Shown here: piece after piece, positions 60,018 to 64,000 of the stretch
Layout: each line of letters begins with the position of its first letter
How positions within the stretch are numbered: the first letter of the stretch is position 1
From: Acytostelium subglobosum LB1
Lineage: Eukaryota; Evosea; Eumycetozoa; Acytosteliales; Acytosteliaceae
Assembly (NCBI RefSeq): GCF_000787575.1
Contig: NW_012236531.1
Span: forward strand, 1,015,396-1,079,395
Reading direction: 5' to 3'
DNA: 64,000 bases
Made by a program: the position numbers and the translations under genes
The notes under the pieces: model-generated
Told to the model about the DNA's origin: nothing
Seen by the model: the letters and a program-made list of their open reading frames with translations, nothing else
The model's database searches: none

Positions 60018-61514
60018 ATGAGTAACAATAATAATAATAATAATAATAATAATGGTAATAGTAATGATGATTTACCAGAGCAGAAGAAGACTGCAAAGAG
60101 ATTGTTGGAGGTAGATGAGGAAGAGGTCCAAACACCTCCAATTCCATCAAATGGTACAGATGATAATAGTATGCAGGTGGATACAACAACAACGACAACT
60201 GTTGTTGCTACAACAACTGCTGCAGCTGATGTACTATCACCACAACAACGTCCAATGGCAGTACCATCACCAAAGTTATTCAACAACAACAACAATGATG
60301 CTGCAGTTGGCGGTGGTGATATAGATCAAGAACAACTATTATACTTTAGTGGAAGACGTATCATTACAGAGAGTAGCAGTAGTGATATAAGTGGCAGTGA
60401 GGACAAGCCAAAGAAGGTGGTGAAGCGCGTGAGAATGGTACGCAGGGAGGGCAAGATATACGATCTGTTGGAGCGCAAGATTGGCAGCTCGGCACTCAAG
60501 AGCATCATATCCGACCCCAACCCGGCATTCGACTGGCCCTACGAGTTGGTGTTGGTACGTCACGGTCAGAGCGAGGGCAACGAAGCACAGGCCAGGTCCA
60601 AGCGCGGTGATCTCAGCGCCTACACGCCAGAGTTCAAAAAGAAGCACTCATCTACCTATCGTCTGACAGACAAGGGTATCTTGCAGGCTCATGCCGCTGG
60701 CAAGTGGATCAGAGAGAACATTGCCCAGGTGTTTGATCGATACTACACGAGCGAGTATGTCAGAGCCATGGAGACGGCTGCTCTCCTCGGTATGGATGAT
60801 GCTCAATGGCTCACAGAGATCCAGCTACGTGAGCGTGACAAGGGCAAGATGGACAACATCTCATTCACAGAGAAGAATGAGAACTTCTCAAGTGAGATGG
60901 AGTTGAGAAAGAGAGATAGGTATGTTATATGTTATATTTTTGTTGGACATGATGGAACTATTCCACTGACCTCGTCAATCAATCAATCATTTAGTTTCTT
61001 CTGGGCACCTCCTGGAGGAGAGAGTATCGCACAGATTTGTTCCAGAGTCGAGCATACGTTCACAACATTGAGGAGAGAATGTGCCAACAAGAGAGTGGTC
61101 ATCGTCTGTCATGGAGAGAGTAAGTCGGGTCCAAGGCCCAGCGTGGACGAATGAGTGATCACTAACCAATCAATCATTCGACTTTTAGTTATGTGGGCAT
61201 TCAGAGTTAGATTGGAAAGACTCAGTTCGATTAGATTCCATCAGCTACAGGCTTCCAATGATCCACGCGATCAAATCCACAACACATCGATCCTTTGGTA
61301 CACGAGAGTGCATCCAAAGACAGGAGAGATATATCCCTACTTTAGGTTCCTCAGGAGTGTGTGTCCTTGGAGGCCACAGTACTCTGCACCGGGTTGGCTC
61401 GAGTTTGACCGTCCAATCTACACGAACGACGAGTTGATGGAGAGTGTCCGCACAGTGCCACGCTTTGTCAACAACCAAGAGGGTGATGACAGCAAATCAA
61501 CCTCATCTCCATAG
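60018..61514 (+). CDS. Histidine phosphatase (phosphoglycerate mutase superfamily)
   Basis: Three exons (60018-60919, 60995-61119, 61189-61514) give 450 residues. A disordered Asn/Thr-rich N-terminus of about 110 residues precedes the catalytic domain. The phospho-acceptor motif is RHGQSEGN (181-188); later come YTSEYVRAMETA and the second catalytic His in VVIVCHGE. The substrate is unknown; large members with N-terminal extensions are often protein or inositol-polyphosphate phosphatases. It converges with the gene at 61888. Confidence 0.9.
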
Positions 61515-61887
61515 ATGGATGGATGAGTACAAGTGTATGAGTGTGGACATCTGCATCAATCTCAGTGGCAGCAACAGCAGAAGCAGCCAACAACAGCAAC
61601 AGCAGCGGTACACTCGGAGACGAGTGGCCAGCTCAGTCTCATCCATCACTGTCCAGCTGGGACTGTTCAAGTACCAGTGTGTTCCAACAGACTGGCTGGA
61701 TGGCCTGGATGTTGTACAATAAGTTATTACATCAGTGAGTGAATGAATGATCAATACAAGTATCCTCGAGGAAGGAAGTCGATATTATGCATGTACATTG
61801 GTTTGTTGGTGTTTATATATCATCTCCCATTGACACGCCTGTCAATGGAATGGTGTAGCGTATGTGTATATGTGATCGATCAATCAA
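61515..61887. other. Convergent spacer with a hairpin
   Basis: Between two convergent genes. At 61827-61848 a perfect 9-bp stem (CCATTGACA / TGTCAATGG) encloses a four-base loop, a candidate transcript 3'-end element for either gene. Nothing else is seen. Confidence 0.5.
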
Positions 61888-62777
61888 TCAATCATCTGAT
61901 GAGGTACTACCGCTGCCAGTAGTATTGATCTCTTTGCTGTTGGATGATAGACTGTTTGATAGCTTGGATTGCATCTGTTGATGTTGTTGGATGTCGCGGT
62001 CTTTGGTCGATGTGCACAGGAGAGTGAATTCTAGTTGTTCGCGAATGGACTGCGTGGCAATCTTGTCAATCTCCTTTGAGAGGAATCCGAATATCTGCTG
62101 TTTGAATCGCTTGTCCACCTTGACAATGGCCTCGTAGACGTACTTTGATGAGCACGTCTCCTTGTCAAACTTCTTATATATCAACTCTAGAATCTCCAAC
62201 AGACTGAAGACGACATGGAAGTAGTCCAAATCCTTGGCCATTGATATATTGAATATCTTTAGGAATTCGTATACTACAGTATTGCCAATCTTTGTAATCT
62301 TTGATTTGATATGTTCATTCTCGCTCACTGTCGTGTAGACTGGTTGCTTCTTTGACAGCAACACCTTGACGCCCTGCATTGCCGAGCCCATCTCATAATG
62401 ATAATCATACTCCTCCATCAACTGTACCAATGCTCTAACCAATGCAGGTCCTTTCTCTGTTGACAACAATGGTGCAAGACTCAATCCAAGACTGAACCAA
62501 GGTAGCAACCTGATAATAAAAGGGATAATTAATCATTCAATCACATCACTTCATTGAATCATTGAACCTACCTCTTTTGTATTTCAACTGATCTCTCAAA
62601 GTCTAGCCTTTGGATGGTTGCTACGTTCATCCAATGTAATGCACTTTGGTTGGGATAGTAAGCAGCTTCATGTATTCTTCTTATATAATCTATTGAAGTA
62701 GTCCTCCTCTCTACTATATGTACAATTGACTTCTTCCTCTCCAACGTCTCCTCCATCTTTGTTACTACAGCGTCCAT
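61888..62777 (-). CDS. Unrecognised helical protein
   Basis: Two exons (62777-62572, 62509-61888) give 275 residues. The sequence is mostly alpha-helical with Lys/Glu/Leu: METLERKKSIVHIVERR at the start, LLPWFSLGLSLAPLL after the intron, DYFHVVFSLLEILELIYKKF later, then a Ser/Gln-rich tail. No family is recognised; a vesicle-trafficking or scaffold role would be a guess. Confidence 0.7.
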
Positions 62778-63395
62778 GGTTTGCTTATCGTTTGATGTTC
62801 TTGGTCCTCAACAACAATATATATAAATAATGCTACCAAGAATTTATTGATTGAACAAGTAGGTAAGAGGATGACTGAATGAGTGAGTGAGAGTGAATGA
62901 GTGAGTGTTTGTGTTTGTTGTTATAACAAGAGAGATGCGTGTGAATGTGTGTGTTTCGTTTATTCAGATCATCATCTGCCAATTTGAGATCACTCTCTGC
63001 ATTGACCTTTCACAATTCAATGATTTATCTTCATCTACTCATTCAACATCATACATATATATAAATATAACATAGTTGTTGTAATGTAAGTCTAATACTT
63101 ACTTTAGTTATAAAGTGTGAAGTTTGCAGCACAGGTGCTAATCAAAGTCTGAAAACAAGTTGTTGTCAACAACCAATCATTCTAGAAAGTAGTAGCGATG
63201 GTTTGTGACCTCAACTGCCAATTTCCACACGATCGTCCATCTTTTATTACGATAATTCATTCAATCAATCATCATCTTTCAACTTGTTATTCTTGTTTAG
63301 TTTAGATTAGATTGATATATTAATATAACTTGTAAATCATATATATAAATAGTACTATTACATTATTTAGTTAGTTAAGTTTATAAAGAGAAGAC
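62778..63395. other. Divergent intergenic region
   Basis: AT-rich spacer upstream of the VPS13-C-like gene, with TATATAAATA-type boxes near 63060 and 63340. No gene is seen. Confidence 0.5.
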
Positions 63396-64000
63396 ATGTA
63401 CAAGAAAATGGATGAGAAACAAGAAGATGATGGAGCATCATTGATACCAAAGACACCTTCTCCAACAAGTGCCAAAGCAAAGCCAAACAATGACTCGACT
63501 ACTGCTGCTGGTGGAGGTGGTACTGGATACCGCAAGACAAGTGATAACTTATCAAAGAACTCAAATTCATTCTTCTCTGACCTGAGGAGTACTGTTCAGA
63601 TATCAGACGCACCGGCACAGCAACAAACAGGTCCTGATGGTCAGATCATACCTGCCACGGCAGCAGCACCAGCCAATGAACCGGCCAAGCCAAAGACATT
63701 CATCGATGGCACACTGCGAGGCCTGGCATCCATTGGAACCGGCATCGTCTCTGGTGTCGCTGGCATTGTACAACAACCATATAAAGGTGCCAAGAAGGAT
63801 GGTGTCGCCGGCTTTGCCAAAGGTGTCGTCAAGGGTGTCGGCGGTGTCGTACTCCTGCCCGTTGTCGGTGTCATGGAGTTCGTCTCACTCACATCCCAGG
63901 GCATCATGAACACGCCACTCACTGTGATCGATGCAATGAAGAGTAAGTTGCCTTGCCGTGACTTCATTTGACTGTCATGGTACTAACATGGATGATCATC
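63396..64000 (+). CDS. Stand-alone VPS13 C-terminal-like protein, 3' end off the window
   Basis: First exon 63396-63942, then a GTAAGT intron that runs to the window edge. Residues about 1-100 are low in structure. Residues 100-180 (LRGLASIGTGIVSGVAGI, YKGAKKDGVAGFAKGVVKGV, SLTSQGIMNT) match the Gly/Val-rich repeat near the C-terminus of VPS13 and ATG2-like lipid-transfer proteins (pattern GLxGIxxxPxxGAKKxGxxGFxKGxGKG). A short separate gene with only this region suggests a membrane-contact or lipid-droplet-binding module. Downstream exons could still extend it. Confidence 0.7.

Overview
The window looks like nuclear DNA of a social amoeba (Dictyostelia), outside the very AT-rich D. discoideum. 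Exons have balanced base composition, while introns and spacers are AT-rich. Introns are short (about 60-295 bases), with GTAAGT/GTATGT donors. CAA/AAC-type codon runs give poly-Q and poly-N tracts, and ATCA/CAAT tetranucleotide tracts fill spacers and introns. Several families are typical of dictyostelids: FNIP repeats, TmcB-like proteins and short hssA-like proteins. Species cannot be fixed from sequence alone. All gene models below come from hand translation and splice joining; nearly every join stays in frame.

Layout. 1-6.8 kb: a Sel1-repeat protein kinase (-), a GNAT acetyltransferase (+), a di-iron fatty-acid/sterol hydroxylase (+) and a RhoGEF (-). 7.3-8.3 kb: a decayed island with a fossil B-family DNA polymerase fragment and other coding-like debris. 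8.3-12.8 kb: a secreted/anchored TIG-type protein (-) diverging from an FNIP-repeat protein (+). 12.9-15.6 kb: three copies of a tiny two-exon gene, each with a TATA box 81-95 bases upstream. 15.9-25 kb: WDR12/YTM1, cobalamin adenosyltransferase (MMAB), a very large disordered coiled-coil protein, and a SAP-domain protein with a PP1-docking motif. 25.7-36.2 kb: GBA2-type glucosylceramidase with an apparent one-base frameshift, the methylcrotonoyl-CoA carboxylase beta chain, and a TmcB-like membrane protein. 37-43.2 kb: an RCC1-repeat protein, NAGLU and sulfite oxidase. 43.8-57 kb: a CLU-SH2 fusion protein, a 3.9-kb gene desert, an RGS protein, a deoxynucleoside kinase, and a poly-Q protein carrying what looks like a divergent forkhead/winged-helix domain. 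57.2-64 kb: an ankyrin-type protein, a histidine phosphatase, an unrecognised helical protein and a VPS13-C-like protein running off the end.

The genes do not form one pathway. Loose themes are mitochondrial metabolism (MMAB, MCCC2, perhaps sulfite oxidase), glycoconjugate breakdown (GBA2, NAGLU) and signalling (kinase, RhoGEF, RGS, SH2). The strongest candidates for something new are the forkhead-like protein at 55.0-57.0 kb and the CLU-SH2 fusion at 43.8-47.5 kb.
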